Below are positions 29,253 through 38,077 of a stretch of 64,000 nt of DNA, piece by piece. The stretch lies in contig NZ_VOBI01000004.1 of assembly GCF_008369325.1 (NCBI RefSeq), positions 248,001-312,000 of the forward strand, read 5' to 3'. Position numbers and translations under genes: made by a program. The notes below the pieces were generated by a model. The model saw only the letters and a list, made by a program, of their open reading frames with translations, had not been told where the DNA came from and made no database searches. The DNA comes from Pseudomonas sp. ANT_H12B (GTDB taxonomy: Bacteria; Pseudomonadota; Gammaproteobacteria; Pseudomonadales; Pseudomonadaceae). Within the stretch, counting starts at the first letter, position 1. Each line of letters starts with the position of its first letter.

Positions 29253-32200
29253 CTAAGGCGATACAGGGGGTTCCGGCTCATTGCTCACCCGCAACAGGCC
29301 CCACAGGCCTCCGACGTTGCCAAAGGCGGCGTAGTCCCGGTACAGGTAATCGCCAGGTATTGCATTACTGCCTCCCGCGGAAGGAAACATGAAACTGAAG
29401 TGGGCTGCCGGCAGCACGCTTTCCTGGGCACCGATGTACATCGCCAAGGGGTTGTAACCGAAGCGTACCGAGCCAATCCCCGCGTCTCGCATTGGGTAAC
29501 CGTAGAGATCAACCCGCTCCGCCTGGAAGGGGTTGAATGCCCATACGTGGCCGTCCAGCTGGAAGGTCGCGCCACGGCTACCGCCCGAAGGCATCATCAC
29601 GTGAGTGCGAAACGGTTGACCAGGTTTGACGCGCAGGATCGGCGTCACCGGATCTCCACCCACCAAGACATTGCTATAGGCCATATGGGCGTTGGTCACC
29701 GCACCCAAACCATTGCCGCCGGCCAAACCGAAAGGTGCGTTCGGCGCACGAGCGAAGCGATACCAGAGCGGCTCGGTCTTGTAGTTGATGGCCATGTCCG
29801 AGTTGTCCTTGGGATCGTTAGGGATGCCCGGACCTTCCGAGGACATGTTCTCGACCGGTCGACCGTTTGCCCAGCGCATGTTCAATGATTTCTGCCAGAC
29901 CATGGCAAAGTCACGGTAGGCAGTCCCCCCACTGGGTTGTACCGTCGCAGAGGCTCGCGAACTGGCGTCCTCTTGCCAAGTCGCGCCCTGGGGTACGATT
30001 GACATGGCGCCGACCAGGCCTTTCTGCGGCTGCTTGATCGGGTCGGCCGGCATCAGGTTCAGACCGCCGAATTCGATGGGCGTAGCATTGATAACGTCAA
30101 CGTTGCGACCCAGTTGCGAGGCCACCGGTTGGCCGGCGCGCTCAAAGTGCCCGGCGTAGTATTGGTAGGTTCGGCTGGGCCAGGCACCGCTGCTGCCCAG
30201 ACGCGGCGCAACAGTCTGCACCGGGTTGCTGCCGACGTTGAAGCCGTCCGACTTGGTGATGTCGTAGGTCAGCAGTTGCGCATGCAGGCCGACGTGACTG
30301 GACGGGCGCATCAGATTGTTGTTGAACGTAGTCGATCCTTGCGCCCCAAGGCGATCCCGTTTGACTGTGCCCTGCATGACCGCGAAGTTAGGCAGGTCCG
30401 GCATGACGATCGGCAGGCGGTTTTCCAGGGTAATGTTGATGCAGTCGCCCGCCGCTGCCCGCAGCACCAGAGGTTCCACTGGAACGCCCGCCTTCAGCTT
30501 GCCAGTGAGTGGATCGAGGTCCGTCTTGCGCACATAGAGGATTGCCGTCGGGTCGTGCAGCGGGCCGGACTGCCCACCGATGGTGAACGTCTCGCCATCC
30601 TCCGGATCGAACACGCTGACCATCGGGATGGACACCGGCCGAGGGTTGTAGACCAGCGTGCCACCGAGCGGATTTAGCGGACCGCCGACATGCTGGCCGG
30701 CCCCCGCCGGATCGCCGATGGTCAGGTTCAACGGGTTGCCGAGAATGTCATTGGCCAGCGCCGCCACGATCTCATAGTTGCGCTGCACGGTGGGCCGGGT
30801 GCCGATGCCGTTCGGATTGGGCGTGATACGTGGGCATACGCCGTTGAAGTTCACCGTGTTGCGTGCCGCTACCGGCCTTGGATTGTTGGGCACGACGAAC
30901 AGGTCATTGCGCGGTTGTGTGTAATTGCGCATAACACCCCACAGTCCGCTCCAGTAACCCTCGAGCGAGGCATCCATGGAATACAGGTAGTCGCCGGTAT
31001 CGCTGCTGGCGCTGGACATCATTGCCACCGGCGCCATGAAACCGAGCTGCTCGGAAATACCCACCATCTGCGCCGCCTTCCAGCCGGTGTTGGAGCTGTT
31101 GCCGAAGCCGCTACCGGAATGCAGCCATTTCACTCCGTGGAGGGTGACGTTGTGTTCCTCTTCGTGGCCGCCGGCATTCACCCGCAGGCGCACGTTGTCG
31201 CCTGAATAGGTGCGCAACATCGGAGTGAAGGGGTCACCCGGCAGGTCGCCGCGATTGATGTGCGGTGGGAACCGGGTGATCCCACCCGTGGGGCCCGTCG
31301 CCGCGCTGATCTTGCCAGGCTCCAGGTTGAATGCCGGGATAGCGCGATCGGTACGGTTTTGCAGGGCATAGGCAAGGTCGCCACCCAGGCCATCGGCCTG
31401 CATGCCACGGTTGCCATCCGGGGCCGTTTTGCCAGGATCATAGATGCGCAGTCCCAACGGCTCGTGGCGGTAGTTGACCACGAAGATACCCGGGTCGGAG
31501 GCCGAGATAGCCTGCGGACAAGGTCGCAGCGGGCACGTCAGCAGAGTGCCCCCGGCGCCTTCCACCACCGAGTCCAGCAGGTTGCCGGCGTTCGCCCTCG
31601 CGGGTGGGTTGATCGCAAAGCGGAAGCTGTCCGCGGTTGCCGGATAGGCCGCCGCGTCGGGAATGCCATCCGGACCTGCCCCCACATACACACCTGCTTC
31701 ATAGGCATGCTGGTAGTCGCTGAACTCGAGGAAGAACTCACGGAAGCTGTCGTTCTTGCCGTCGCCGTTGTGATCGCCGGTGGCGATCACCGCCTGCCAG
31801 GAAGTCGGCCCACCGTCCTGGCGACCGCCACCGTTGTACAAGGGTTCGCCCGTCTCGGCATGGAACCAGCTGGAACCGGCAGGTTCGGCGAGTACCGTCG
31901 CATAGAGACCGACCTGCTGGTGAGTTGAGGGGCCAAAATGGTCATGGGTGAAGATATTGCCCAGACCCCGGTCGATGTTGTGAATGTTCACCACCGGGTC
32001 GGCGAACCAACGCTGCAGGGTGGTACGTGCGCCGAGCCAGTCAGCCCGGTTGAACCGCCCGAAGTACGGATGGGGCTTGGCTACGGGACAGTCAGCCGTG
32101 CCCTCGCGCGAATCGCCATCCTGACAACTGTTGAAAACTCTGATCGCGTGAATCCGCTCGACCACGCTGGACGGCGAAAGCACACCATCTTCATAGTTCC

Positions 32201-35102
32201 AGCCATTGGCCGAACCATCGGCGGAGGTCAGGTCCCACTTCGGCAGGTGGATGTGCTGGCCGATGATATCGGTGGGCGTGCGGACCTGGTAATCATCCAG
32301 TTCGTATACCGACGGCACCAGATTCGTGTGGTGGTACATCGTGCAGTCAAATGTATTCATGCGCATCACCAGCGGTTCCGGTGGACGCTGCTTGTTGATC
32401 ACCGGCCAGGCGTCTTCCCACAGGGTCAGGATACGGGTCTGCGGGAAGTGGTAACCGACCTTGTTGAACACCGCATCGAACTGGATGTTGGCGCCCTTGT
32501 AGACGCGCGGGTGGTCAGCACTGTAGGGCGAGGATCCTGTGAAGGAGCGACCATCGAGCCGTTCGCCACTGTTGAAGTAACCCGCTCCGGCGCTTCGGGT
32601 CAGGCGCATCTGGCGGTCATCCATGCAGGGTTCGAAGAAGGGCGCCCCCGTCACCGGCGGCGCTCCGTTGGTGAGGAAACTGCGCGGCTGCAACTGGCCG
32701 CTCGGCAGCGCGGCATAGCTGGCGTGCGCGGGCTGGGCGTGGAAGGCCATCGCCGATTGTTCGACCTCGGTGCCCTCCTCGGGGAAATACACCGGTTTGG
32801 CGCGCTGGACCTCTTTGCTCATGTCCAATGCGCTAGTGGCCACATGCGCTTCGCCGCCCGCGGCCCAGCCATCCAGGGCATGCCGTGGCAGGCCACCATC
32901 CCAACCGCCCGCCTGGGCTGGATCGAGTGCGGCCCATAGGGCCTTGCCGGTATCGCGCAAGGCCTGGGCTTTTTGCGCATCGAGCATGTCCAGTGGCGGT
33001 GTGGGCGGACGTTGGCCAACGGTGCTTTCCAGCCCGCCGATCCAGAACGGATAACCCGGATTTTTCAGGCTTCCATCCGCATTTCGGTTGGCTTCGCTTC
33101 GGTCGACCAACGCCAGGGAACCGACAACACGACCCTGGGCAGGGTTGTCCGAACCGGAATCGTCGCCAGATTCATCCTCTTGCTCCTCGGCGTCGGCTAT
33201 CTGCTCGCCGCTGATTTTGGGGATCACCACTACTTTGCCAGGCATTGGCGCCAAGGCCTTGCCCGGCAATGGCACGATGGCCGGGATCGGCGTGCCGGCG
33301 ATGATCTCGCCGTCCGGCAGTGCCCGCGCCTGCTGGGCCGGCAGGCCGCTGCGCAAGGCAAAGGGTTCGTCATGGAATCCGGCCTCGCCGTCTTCAGTGA
33401 CGGCCAGCCGGGTGCCCTCCTCGAACACATCATGGATGCGCCACATGGCCCACATGCCTTGGGCGAAGTGGGGATAGAAATGGCAGTGATAGATGGCATC
33501 GCCGACCACCCGATTGCGGTTCCCCGAACCGCCGTTGGCGATTTCATAGGTATAACCCGAACCCGGGCCAACGCCCTGCGCATCCATGTAGTCGGAGTTA
33601 TCGTCGTTGGGGTTGAACAGCCACTGGTGACCATGAAGGTGGAACACGTGCTGCTCGTAGCCAACACTGATATTTCGGAACTTGACCGCATCCCCCAGGT
33701 AACTGTGGTTGACATTGGACGGTTCGGCCGGATACAGCGCCATGCTCGCCTTGATGCCAATGCTTTGCGCCAGCGGTACCTGGCCGGGTGCCAACTGTTC
33801 GAGGCCGACGTTGGCCGGCACGTCCACCAGCATGGCGATGTCACCCACTGTGTGGGCGCTGAGGAAGAATTCTTCGTAGGAGCAGGACAGGCAGTCATGC
33901 ATCGGACCGACACCCAGACGGTTGGCGATCACCTCTGCCCCCATACCGCCAGCACCATAGTTGACCATAAAGGCATCGCGAGCCGGGTCGAGCATTTGGC
34001 CAAATACCGGGTCGCCCCAGTAACCAGGGAATGCCTGGACGACTGCGGACTGGTCGTGAAACACGGCGGCAAAGTCGCGAAACGGTTCCAGCCGGTTGGG
34101 GATGGCAGGATTGCGTTTGCCCTGACTCTCCAGCGGATAGGTAGACGCGGGGAAACTACCGTCGGTATTCGGGCCCATGACCAGGGCATCGGTATTGCTG
34201 GCGATGATTTCACTGCCATCGACCATGTTGAGAATCGGCTTGCCGGCCTTGCCTTCCGAAATCCACGGCTCGCGGCTCGGATAGCGCGCTTCATAGTCAA
34301 TGATTGGCTGACCGGCCGGAGTCCGTCCCCGAGTCGCCAGACGCATTTCTTCCTCGGTCACCGTGTTGTGGTAGGCGCGTCCGCCCTTGGGCAAGACCAC
34401 TAACTGGCCAAACAGGCCATTACCCACGTTGCCTGAGGAACCCTCACTACCGAATGTTGCGCCGTAGCTGGTCGCGACGAAAGTGCCCTCTCGCTCGGCA
34501 TAAAGGGTATAGCTTCGGCTTCCCCCCGGTGCCAGCAAGCTGTTGTCATTGCGTCCGGTGTTGGCGGCAATGTCATTGATCGAAGTCACTGCCTGCAGGC
34601 CTGTGACCTGGAAGCCGACATGGCGATCCAGAACCTGATTGTCGACATGCAGTTCACCGCCACCAGCCCCCTCCTGGTGATCGTCCTGTCCGTTGGGGTT
34701 GGCCTGGAAGGCCAGCAAGTTCTGCAAATTGACCGTCAGGCAATCGCCAGCGGCGACCCGCAACACCAGAGGCCGCGGTCGCTTGTCCGGACGTAGAATG
34801 ACGCGCCCTGGTACGACTGAACCGCCTTGCGTAATCAGCACACCATTGTTATCCACGACATCGCCGCGCAGGGCGAACATCATGCCATTGACGTTCTGCG
34901 CACCGAGCCGATTGAACATCAGCGGCTGGTCCATTGCGACGACATTGGCCACTAACGTGCGCTGACACTGGATCGCCGCCTCCGCTCCCGGGTTGACCAT
35001 CAGCCAGAGAAAACCGATCAAGCCAACAAAAACCGGCGCCTTCAGTCCAGGGTTATTACCCTTGATGTCAGAGCTATGGGGGCGAAGCGAACCAATCATC
35101 AT
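29253..35102 (-). CDS. giant multicopper oxidase, MnxG/McoA type (probable Mn(II) oxidase)
   Basis: A 1949-residue exported protein. A signal/anchor near residues 22-44 (VFVGLIGFLWLMVNPGAEA) is followed by repeated cupredoxin domains. Copper ligands: HVFHLHGHQW (HxxHxH) at 485-494 and HCHFYPH (HCHxxxH) at 539-545 form a type-1/trinuclear half. HIH at 950 and HDH at 1053 give the complementary HxH pairs. H1317/H1322, H1603/H1607 and H1852 lie in partly degenerate later domains. An acidic stretch (EEQEDESGDDSGSD) lies near residue 645. Length and motif order match the two Mn(II)-oxidising MCOs of P. putida GB-1 (MnxG, McoA) as I remember them; I cannot tell which. The start at 35102 has GGAGG five bases upstream; the frame also opens with TTG four codons earlier. 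Confidence 0.85.
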   Translation of the reverse strand: MMIGSLRPHSSDIKGNNPGLKAPVFVGLIGFLWLMVNPGAEAAIQCQRTLVANVVAMDQPLMFNRLGAQNVNGMMFALRGDVVDNNGVLITQGGSVVPGRVILRPDKRPRPLVLRVAAGDCLTVNLQNLLAFQANPNGQDDHQEGAGGGELHVDNQVLDRHVGFQVTGLQAVTSINDIAANTGRNDNSLLAPGGSRSYTLYAEREGTFVATSYGATFGSEGSSGNVGNGLFGQLVVLPKGGRAYHNTVTEEEMRLATRGRTPAGQPIIDYEARYPSREPWISEGKAGKPILNMVDGSEIIASNTDALVMGPNTDGSFPASTYPLESQGKRNPAIPNRLEPFRDFAAVFHDQSAVVQAFPGYWGDPVFGQMLDPARDAFMVNYGAGGMGAEVIANRLGVGPMHDCLSCSYEEFFLSAHTVGDIAMLVDVPANVGLEQLAPGQVPLAQSIGIKASMALYPAEPSNVNHSYLGDAVKFRNISVGYEQHVFHLHGHQWLFNPNDDNSDYMDAQGVGPGSGYTYEIANGGSGNRNRVVGDAIYHCHFYPHFAQGMWAMWRIHDVFEEGTRLAVTEDGEAGFHDEPFALRSGLPAQQARALPDGEIIAGTPIPAIVPLPGKALAPMPGKVVVIPKISGEQIADAEEQEDESGDDSGSDNPAQGRVVGSLALVDRSEANRNADGSLKNPGYPFWIGGLESTVGQRPPTPPLDMLDAQKAQALRDTGKALWAALDPAQAGGWDGGLPRHALDGWAAGGEAHVATSALDMSKEVQRAKPVYFPEEGTEVEQSAMAFHAQPAHASYAALPSGQLQPRSFLTNGAPPVTGAPFFEPCMDDRQMRLTRSAGAGYFNSGERLDGRSFTGSSPYSADHPRVYKGANIQFDAVFNKVGYHFPQTRILTLWEDAWPVINKQRPPEPLVMRMNTFDCTMYHHTNLVPSVYELDDYQVRTPTDIIGQHIHLPKWDLTSADGSANGWNYEDGVLSPSSVVERIHAIRVFNSCQDGDSREGTADCPVAKPHPYFGRFNRADWLGARTTLQRWFADPVVNIHNIDRGLGNIFTHDHFGPSTHQQVGLYATVLAEPAGSSWFHAETGEPLYNGGGRQDGGPTSWQAVIATGDHNGDGKNDSFREFFLEFSDYQHAYEAGVYVGAGPDGIPDAAAYPATADSFRFAINPPARANAGNLLDSVVEGAGGTLLTCPLRPCPQAISASDPGIFVVNYRHEPLGLRIYDPGKTAPDGNRGMQADGLGGDLAYALQNRTDRAIPAFNLEPGKISAATGPTGGITRFPPHINRGDLPGDPFTPMLRTYSGDNVRLRVNAGGHEEEHNVTLHGVKWLHSGSGFGNSSNTGWKAAQMVGISEQLGFMAPVAMMSSASSDTGDYLYSMDASLEGYWSGLWGVMRNYTQPRNDLFVVPNNPRPVAARNTVNFNGVCPRITPNPNGIGTRPTVQRNYEIVAALANDILGNPLNLTIGDPAGAGQHVGGPLNPLGGTLVYNPRPVSIPMVSVFDPEDGETFTIGGQSGPLHDPTAILYVRKTDLDPLTGKLKAGVPVEPLVLRAAAGDCINITLENRLPIVMPDLPNFAVMQGTVKRDRLGAQGSTTFNNNLMRPSSHVGLHAQLLTYDITKSDGFNVGSNPVQTVAPRLGSSGAWPSRTYQYYAGHFERAGQPVASQLGRNVDVINATPIEFGGLNLMPADPIKQPQKGLVGAMSIVPQGATWQEDASSRASATVQPSGGTAYRDFAMVWQKSLNMRWANGRPVENMSSEGPGIPNDPKDNSDMAINYKTEPLWYRFARAPNAPFGLAGGNGLGAVTNAHMAYSNVLVGGDPVTPILRVKPGQPFRTHVMMPSGGSRGATFQLDGHVWAFNPFQAERVDLYGYPMRDAGIGSVRFGYNPLAMYIGAQESVLPAAHFSFMFPSAGGSNAIPGDYLYRDYAAFGNVGGLWGLLRVSNEPEPPVSP

Positions 35103-35143
35103 CGTGTCCTCCAAGTCGTTGAACCTTGGCTACATGGTCATTC

Positions 35144-35159
35144 AGCAAGCCCCATGCCA
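35144..35159 (-). promoter_or_regulatory. sigma-54 promoter of the multicopper oxidase gene
   Basis: On the minus strand TGGCATG-GGGC-TTGCT matches the -24/-12 consensus TGGCACG-N4-TTGC at all but one position, with exact spacing. The start of transcription would fall near 35132, leaving a leader of about 30 bases with the GGAGG ribosome site. An NtrC-type activator is required; none is encoded in the window. Confidence 0.85.
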
Positions 35160-35248
35160 CAAATCACTGGTATTGAATTCAACAAGTTAAAGCCTGCTAC
35201 CCTCAAAAGTGAGGAATTTCCCCACCCACTTCCCCGATCATGGGCGCA

Positions 35249-35454
35249 ATGGCCCCCATCGGCCTTGATCCCACCCCCAGGTTCTATGGTACCCACACGA
35301 TGCGTCGCACTAAGGCATCACTGATTTATCGACTAACCAAAAACCTCAGAGCGGTCCAGATACTGCTTGGCCACACCAAACTCGAGGTACAGTCAGATAC
35401 CTCGGCATCGAAGTAGATGGCGCGCTTGAGATGGCTGAACGAACAGAGGCTTGA
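35249..35454 (+). pseudogene. 3' scar of a tyrosine recombinase gene (copy 2)
   Basis: The frame reads MAPIGLDPTPRFYGTHTMRR, then TKASLIYRLTKNLRAVQIL and LGHTKLE. A loss of bases near 35391 breaks it, and LGIEVDGALEMAERTEA and stop follow in another frame. The catalytic HTMR (HxxR), LGH and a lost VRY region identify a phage-type integrase C-terminus. It is longer than copy 1 (26762-26867) and about 70 percent alike over the shared part by eye. Confidence 0.8.
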
Positions 35455-36083
35455 ATGAAACTCAGCGACGAGCTGCCCAGACGTCGCTATCGGCCAGAAG
35501 CAGACATTGCACATGCCGTTCGGCCAGTCAATTCTTGACGCCGCTTTGTAGATCACAGGTTTACAGACTCTGGTAGCGCCCTTCGAAATCACTGGCCGGC
35601 TGTTCAAGCGTGACGCTTCTTAGGCGATCTATAAGCAATGCCTGCGCCGCGTCAAACGCTTCGGTTAACCATCACACCACTAATGCCGGTGTTTCCCGGC
35701 TACGCGGTTGATTCGCACCATACCTAACGCTGGCACGAAGCAGACGGGGCGAACCCCTGTGGGAAAAGCAAAAGTAAAGCCGGTATTAAGATGGCTTTTG
35801 CTTGAAAAGGGTACGAGGTGCGAGCCGGCGAATTGTCCAGCACCTCCATTAAAGGTCGCCAAGTTTATGTGTAATAAAAAATAGGGGCGTACGTTTTTGG
35901 TGATTGCGAAAAATTGACGCCATATTTCCGCTTCCGTATTGATTAGCGCTCTATCAATAAAACTAAAATAACCAACAAAAATTGACGCCAATAAAAAATA
36001 TTAATTAAGTTTAAAATTATAGTGGCGTAATACCATTATTCGTATATACATACTCTTATACCTGTAACGATGGCTTAACAACT
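35455..36083. other. AT-rich region upstream of the curli operon
   Basis: No gene is supported. From 35455 to about 35680 there is debris like that after copy 1. From about 35860 the sequence becomes strongly AT-rich. AAAAATTGACGCCA occurs twice (near 35908 and 35977), and AGTGGCGTAAT near 36022 carries a partial inverse. These are candidate regulator sites or -35 elements (TTGACG) for csgE. The curli regulator gene csgD is absent. Confidence 0.5.
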
Positions 36084-36527
36084 ATGACTTGCACTCAAGT
36101 TCTCGGCGTGTTTGCTCTGCAAATGTGTGTTGTTTCTACCGTGATTGCCCAAGCGAGCGTGAACAGTACTGCAACCGTCGATCAACATCGAACGCTTAAC
36201 CACAAAGACGTTGGCGGTGTTGTCATTGGACAGACAATTACCCTGGCGGGGCGCGCGTTTTACGACAGTTTTGCCATCGCATGGAGTGAAAAAGACGAGA
36301 CCGGAAATTTCACTGTCGCCATTACTGAGCGACCGACCGCGCGCCTGGGCAGTCAGGTGTTCGTCGACTACGGCAACCGTCGCCTGTTCCAGATGTTTCT
36401 TCCGCCAAACCGCACGCTCATCCCTGCCATCGGCACTGACGCAGCTGCTCAGGTGTACCAGGCAATTCTTGACTACCAACTCGCACAGTTTTTTGGCGAT
36501 CCGGACCTGGGGCGCGACGAACTATGA
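36084..36527 (+). CDS. csgE: curli secretion specificity factor CsgE
   Basis: A 147-residue exported protein with an N-terminal signal (VLGVFALQMCVVSTVIAQA). The mature part contains GRAFYDSFAIAWSEKDETGN, then FTVAITERPTARLGSQVFVD, the CsgE fold around the conserved RPS/ERP-W region. CsgE caps the CsgG pore in the periplasm and selects curlins. It is the first gene of the operon and overlaps csgF by four bases (ATGA). I see no strong ribosome site before the ATG. Confidence 0.9.
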   Translation: MTCTQVLGVFALQMCVVSTVIAQASVNSTATVDQHRTLNHKDVGGVVIGQTITLAGRAFYDSFAIAWSEKDETGNFTVAITERPTARLGSQVFVDYGNRRLFQMFLPPNRTLIPAIGTDAAAQVYQAILDYQLAQFFGDPDLGRDEL

Positions 36528-36964
36528 AAGGTACCTGCATGCACCCTATATCGCGGGCTGTCATCAGCCTGACGCTCCTGTCTGGCTTGACGCATACCGC
36601 ACACGCCAGCGAGCTCGCATACGTGCCCAATAACCCTTCGTTCGGCGGCAACCCGCTGAATGGCCCGGTACTGTTGAACCAGGCGCAGGCGCAAAATCGC
36701 TTTGTTGAAAAGTCATCGACCTCCACTTCGGGGCAAACTGCCCTGACTCAATTCAACAGTATGTTGCAGAGCGCCATTCTCAGTCGGGTGTCTTCTGCCG
36801 TGACCTCCAGCATCGTCGGCACGAACGGCCAACTCGTTCCAGGGGTTGTCGAGACCACCGACTTCCGCATTGCAATTACTAATCTTCAAAGTGGCCTGCT
36901 GCAAATCGTTACCACCGATAAGAACACCGGGCAGACCACCCAGTTTCAAGTTAATCAACCATGA
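36524..36964 (+). CDS. csgF: curli assembly factor CsgF
   Basis: A 146-residue exported protein. The signal peptide ends near HTAHASELAY and the mature N-terminus YVPNNPSFGGNPLNG matches the CsgF pore-binding segment (NPxFGGNPxNG). LLNQAQAQNRF is also diagnostic. CsgF plugs the outer face of the CsgG channel and helps nucleate fibres at the cell surface. The start overlaps the csgE stop. Confidence 0.93.
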   Translation: MKGTCMHPISRAVISLTLLSGLTHTAHASELAYVPNNPSFGGNPLNGPVLLNQAQAQNRFVEKSSTSTSGQTALTQFNSMLQSAILSRVSSAVTSSIVGTNGQLVPGVVETTDFRIAITNLQSGLLQIVTTDKNTGQTTQFQVNQP

Positions 36965-37032
36965 ATTCTGTTGTAAAAACCAATACGCAACACCCCTACC
37001 TGTAAGCACTACACTTAAAAAGGAAGTTTATA

Positions 37033-38022
37033 ATGCACGCACGTAAATCACTCCTGTCGCTCGCAATTCTGGTTGCACTGTCCGGCTCGGCCATGGCTGA
37101 TTCCAGCAGCGTCAGCACTTCGCAAAACGGTTCCCGTAACGTATTGAACGTTGACCAGCGAGGCGCGACCGAGTCGTCGATCAACATCAACCAGACTGGC
37201 AACAACAACACTGCTGGCACCGGCTCGGCACACGGTTCGCCGATCAGCCAGACCGCCACCTACAGTGCCCTGGGCATCAATCAAAATGGCGCTTACAACA
37301 GTGCCGCCGCCAATCAGGCCGGTAACAACAACAGGGCGGCCATCAACCAGACGGGCACCGGCGTTCAGCGTGCCGATCTGACTCAGGCAGGCGGCTACAG
37401 CAACGCGACAATCGCGCAGGACTACAACAGCAACACATCGGCCACTATCAACCAGGGTGGGGGCAACAATAACGCCGCGACCACTTCTCAGAGCAGCAAC
37501 CGTGGCACGGGCGCCACTATTACTCAATCCGGCAGCTACACCACTGGCACCATCTATCAGCAAGACAACACCGGCGCAGTGGCCAGCCTTCGTCAAACAG
37601 GCAATGGCAACACCGGTACCGTGGCTCAGCAAAATAACACCCTGGTTTCGGCCAGCCTGCAGCAAAGCGGCAACCACAACACCGGCGTTGTGCAGCAAGT
37701 CAACTCTGGCTTCAGTTCGGCCAGGGCCCTGCAATCGGGTGATTACAACAGCGCCAATGTTTACCAGAACGGCAGCGTCCTGAATGCTGACATTAAACAG
37801 TATGGCAACAACAACTACGTATCCAGCACCCAGACCGGTTCCTTCAACGAAGAGTCGCTGCTGCAAAACGGCAACAACAACCGCGCAGTTGTCAGCCAGA
37901 CCGGCGCAGGTTCACTCTTTGCCGCCAACACCGTCGGCCTGACCCAGGCAGGCACCAACCTGACTGCTAACGTCAGCCAGACTGGCGGCAGCGGTAACGT
38001 CGCCACTATCTACCAGCACTAA
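37033..38022 (+). CDS. long curlin (CsgA-type amyloid subunit)
   Basis: A 329-residue exported protein. Signal peptide MHARKSLLSLAILVALSGSA is followed by roughly a dozen imperfect repeats of about 22 residues with the curlin pattern (I/V)xQxGxxNxA: ININQTGNNN, LGINQNGAYNSA, AAINQTGTG, ASLRQTGNGNTG, ASLQQSGNHNTG, VVSQTGAG. It is about twice the length of E. coli CsgA and very rich in Asn, Gln, Ser and Thr. AAGGAAG six bases before the ATG is a good ribosome site. It is the likely major fibre subunit, and a terminator-like hairpin follows. Confidence 0.9.
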   Translation: MHARKSLLSLAILVALSGSAMADSSSVSTSQNGSRNVLNVDQRGATESSININQTGNNNTAGTGSAHGSPISQTATYSALGINQNGAYNSAAANQAGNNNRAAINQTGTGVQRADLTQAGGYSNATIAQDYNSNTSATINQGGGNNNAATTSQSSNRGTGATITQSGSYTTGTIYQQDNTGAVASLRQTGNGNTGTVAQQNNTLVSASLQQSGNHNTGVVQQVNSGFSSARALQSGDYNSANVYQNGSVLNADIKQYGNNNYVSSTQTGSFNEESLLQNGNNNRAVVSQTGAGSLFAANTVGLTQAGTNLTANVSQTGGSGNVATIYQH

Positions 38023-38031
38023 GATGTTTTA

Positions 38032-38060
38032 CCCCGCCGGTTTTCCGGCGGGGTTTCTTT
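38032..38060 (+). terminator. intra-operon terminator/attenuator after the long curlin gene
   Basis: CCCCGCCGG, TTTT loop, CCGGCGGGG, then TTTCTTT, 10 bases after the curlin stop and 18 bases before the csgG start. It would stop most transcripts after the fibre subunit and let a fraction continue into csgG, giving unequal expression. Confidence 0.88.
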
Positions 38061-38077
38061 GCAGGAAGAGAGCCCGT

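Noticed and set aside
35680..35991. A 103-codon minus-strand frame before the curli operon
   Set aside because: No ribosome site, AT-rich promoter-like sequence and no recognisable protein features.
37033..38022. Repeats in the long curlin gene as a possible CRISPR or DNA satellite
   Set aside because: The repeats are imperfect at DNA level and follow the curlin protein pattern; there are no uniform direct repeats with spacers anywhere in the window.
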